Assembly (NCBI GenBank): GCA_017524615.1
Contig: JAFXVJ010000019.1
Location: forward strand, 1-64,000
Source: Clostridia bacterium
Lineage (GTDB): Bacteria > Bacillota > Clostridia > Christensenellales > Aristaeellaceae
Direction of reading: 5' to 3'
Length of the DNA stretch: 64,000 nt
The position numbers and the translations under genes were made by a program. Shown piece after piece: positions 62,344 through 64,000 of the stretch; within the stretch, counting starts at the first letter, position 1, and every line of letters starts with the position of its first letter. The notes below the pieces were generated by a model. The model was not told the origin of the DNA, ran no database searches, and saw nothing but the letters and a program-made list of their open reading frames with translations.

Positions 62344-62628
62344 GGCGTTTCCAGCCTCCTTCCTCATGCCGCCAGCGTATGCGGAACGAAGAAAGAATAG
62401 AAGCGAAGGGTGCCGCGCTGCCTTGAAGCGCTTTTTTAGCATATGCGAGGATGAACGCGCCCATGCCGCTTTCGTCAAAGGTTGTTCTTTCCCGGCAAAA
62501 TAAGAAAAAAACAGACAAATTCCGCCGCGGCGGGAGATCCCACCTCCCTTCTCCGCCGTTTCCGGCCGGCCGAAGGCCGGGCGGCCGCCCGCGATGCAGG
62601 AGAATTTCCAGAAAAAACAATTTACGCA
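62344..62628. other. Divergent spacer, no gene seen
   Basis: About 285 bp between the deacetylase gene and the binding-protein promoter. It has an AT-rich half and a GC-rich inverted segment (GGCCGGCCGAAGGCCGG near 62564-62580). I could not place a good promoter for the deacetylase gene. Confidence 0.4.
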
Positions 62629-62657
62629 TTGACAAAACGGGAGAAACATTCTATAAT
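62629..62657 (+). promoter_or_regulatory. Promoter of the sugar-binding protein gene
   Basis: Perfect TTGACA (62629-62634), 17-nt spacer, perfect TATAAT (62652-62657). It is a consensus promoter, so repression is likely the control point. Confidence 0.92.
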
Positions 62658-62665
62658 ATAAACAA

Positions 62666-62679
62666 GTTTAGCGTTAAAC
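62666..62679. promoter_or_regulatory. LacI-type operator candidate
   Basis: GTTTAGCGTTAAAC is a near-perfect palindrome (6 of 7 positions in each half) with central CG, sitting at the expected transcription start 9 nt after the -10 box. This size and centre are typical of LacI/GalR-family operators. Confidence 0.6.
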
Positions 62680-62725
62680 CCCATCGATCGGAAACGCATG
62701 GAATCATCATCAAGGAGGTCTGAAA

Positions 62726-64000
62726 ATGAACACGCCTGTGAAAATGGTATCGCTGCTCCTGTCGCTTTGCCTCCTGCTTGCTGCCGTGCCCCTGGCCTTC
62801 GCGGAATCCAGCGAGGTCATCGACGCGGATCTCACCTGCACCATCACCCTGGGCAACTGGCCGCCGGACACGGCCGCCGAGGCGGAAAAGGCCCTGTTTG
62901 AGGGCTACAAGGCCACGATGGCGAAGCAGTACCCCAATGTGACGCTGGTGCCCGATTACTACTCCTATTCTCTGAGCAATTACGTGCCCATGGCCAAGGG
63001 CGGCACGGCGCCCAGCATCTTCCAGCCTCCCTTCACCGATCCGCAGCTGCTGATCAGCCAGCACCTGGTGGGCGATGTGACAGACGCGCTGGAGCAGTTC
63101 GGCGTGCTGGAGCAGTTCAGCCCTTCCTATGTGGAGATGCTGGCCGATGAAAACGGCCGCATTTACGGCCTGCCGCGGGATGGCTATGTGCTGGGCATGC
63201 ACATCAATATCCAGCTGTTCCGGGAAGCGGGTCTGATGGATGAAAACGGCCTGCCCATCTATCCCAAAACGCTGCAGGAATTGGCGGAATACGGCCAGAT
63301 CATCCGGGAAAAGACCGGCAAGGCCGGCCTGGTGTTCCCCGCCAGCGAAACCTACGGCGGATGGCTGTTCACCAACATCGCCTGGAATTTCGGATGCGTG
63401 GGCGAAAGCGCCCTGGAATACCGGGATGAGGACGGCCGCTGGGTGTGCAACTTCACCTCGCCCGAGTGCATCGCCGCCATGGAATACATGCGCGATCTGA
63501 AATGGAAATACGATATCCTCAACGCGGACGCCACCACCACCGACTGGGCCGGCGCCCACACGCTGCTGGGCACCGGGGAGGCGGCCATGAACTTTGCCGC
63601 GGACGATTCCGTGGATCAGCCCACCTCCAACAAGGGCCTGCCTGTGGAGGATTTCGCCCTGATCCCCTTCCCCGCCGGGGATGCGGGCCGCTACGCCCTG
63701 GCCGGCGGCACCTGCTATATGTTCGCGCCGGATATCACGGCGGATCAGGGAATTGCCCTGATGGCGTACCTGAAGATCCTGGGCAAGCTGCCCTTCCTGG
63801 ACGATGACATCATCGCCGGCATGCGCGCCGACTACGCCGCCAAGCGGGACCGTGGCGCGCCCGTGCTGCCCGCCATCAGCGCCTGGAACGACGAGGAATA
63901 CAACGCCGCCAAGCAGGCCATCGTGGACGAATACTGCAATGTGGATATGCGTCTGTACGCCGATTTCTTCGATTCTCTGTCCGAGGGCACCATCACCCTG
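62726..64000 (+). CDS. Extracellular sugar-binding protein of an ABC importer (partial)
   Basis: The first 425 residues of a family 1 solute-binding protein; the gene runs off the window. A signal peptide (KMVSLLLSLCLLLAAVPLA, likely cut after AFA) is followed by ITLGNWPPDTAAEAEKALFE near 45, YSLSNYVPMAKGGTAPSIFQ near 80, GLPRDGYVLGMHINIQLFRE near 150, and GTGEAAMNFAADDS near 285, as in carbohydrate ABC binding proteins. Unlike most Gram-positive relatives it shows no lipobox cysteine. AAGGAGG precedes ATG 62726 by 6 nt. Permease genes should follow. Consensus promoter and operator upstream indicate LacI-type induction by its sugar. Confidence 0.9.
   Translation, partial: MNTPVKMVSLLLSLCLLLAAVPLAFAESSEVIDADLTCTITLGNWPPDTAAEAEKALFEGYKATMAKQYPNVTLVPDYYSYSLSNYVPMAKGGTAPSIFQPPFTDPQLLISQHLVGDVTDALEQFGVLEQFSPSYVEMLADENGRIYGLPRDGYVLGMHINIQLFREAGLMDENGLPIYPKTLQELAEYGQIIREKTGKAGLVFPASETYGGWLFTNIAWNFGCVGESALEYRDEDGRWVCNFTSPECIAAMEYMRDLKWKYDILNADATTTDWAGAHTLLGTGEAAMNFAADDSVDQPTSNKGLPVEDFALIPFPAGDAGRYALAGGTCYMFAPDITADQGIALMAYLKILGKLPFLDDDIIAGMRADYAAKRDRGAPVLPAISAWNDEEYNAAKQAIVDEYCNVDMRLYADFFDSLSEGTITL

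Overview
The window looks like a chromosomal segment of a GC-rich, low-oxygen Firmicute of the Clostridia, plausibly a gut or rumen lineage. The basis is RNase Y, a YybS (DUF2232) protein, TelA/YceG/TerD proteins, a SpoIIE-type phosphatase with STAS partner, a PdaB-like deacetylase, strong AGGAGG ribosome binding sites and clear -35/-10 promoters with 17-nt spacers. I cannot name the species. No rRNA, tRNA, CRISPR array, prophage or complete insertion sequence was seen.

Layout. 0-9 kb: a GH63-like glycosidase, secreted proteins of unknown role, a phosphodiester glycosidase with a small membrane protein, and the AmmeMemoRadiSam pair (radical SAM enzyme plus a Memo-AMMECR1 fusion). 9.3-11 kb: a decayed patch with an IS110 transposase remnant and two gene fragments, then an XRE-type regulator. 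11.7-18.3 kb: a secreted three-module protein and a tight four-gene operon (ParB-like/BMP-like fusion, metallophosphoesterase, esterase, TIM-barrel isomerase), then an amidohydrolase. 18.6-27 kb: a TerD-type stress cluster on the minus strand (calcium P-type ATPase, two TerD proteins, rhomboid protease, YceG, TelA). 27-33.4 kb: dnaB, rplI and yybS, an ABC exporter and a sugar isomerase. 33.5-42 kb: uridine kinase, glucuronate isomerase, GH127 arabinofuranosidase and an overlapping operon with a TtcA-like enzyme and an EF-G/TetM-like GTPase fused to a Rae1/YacP nuclease domain. 42-49 kb: a secreted HAD protein and a partner-switching module whose last kinase gene is broken. 48.8-60 kb: central carbon genes (phosphohexomutase, transketolase, GH94 phosphorylase, glucose-6-phosphate isomerase) and RNase Y. 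60.9-64 kb: an SSB-like protein, a PdaB-like deacetylase and the start of a sugar ABC transporter gene.

How genes fit together: the GH94 enzyme should release a sugar 1-phosphate, the hexomutase converts it to the 6-phosphate, and glucose-6-phosphate isomerase and transketolase feed glycolysis and the pentose phosphate pathway. GH127, GH63-like, UxaC and the ABC binding protein suggest use of plant or host glycans.

The most unusual content is (a) a dispersed element of about 425 bp, four copies, with terminal inverted repeats and a conserved chain of hairpins, including a cloverleaf-like core, abutting gene ends; (b) a ribosome-type GTPase fused to an A-site endonuclease domain; (c) the ParB-like/BMP-like operon; and (d) a second repeat of about 190 bp always placed just after a terminator. 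All calls were made by eye without database searches.
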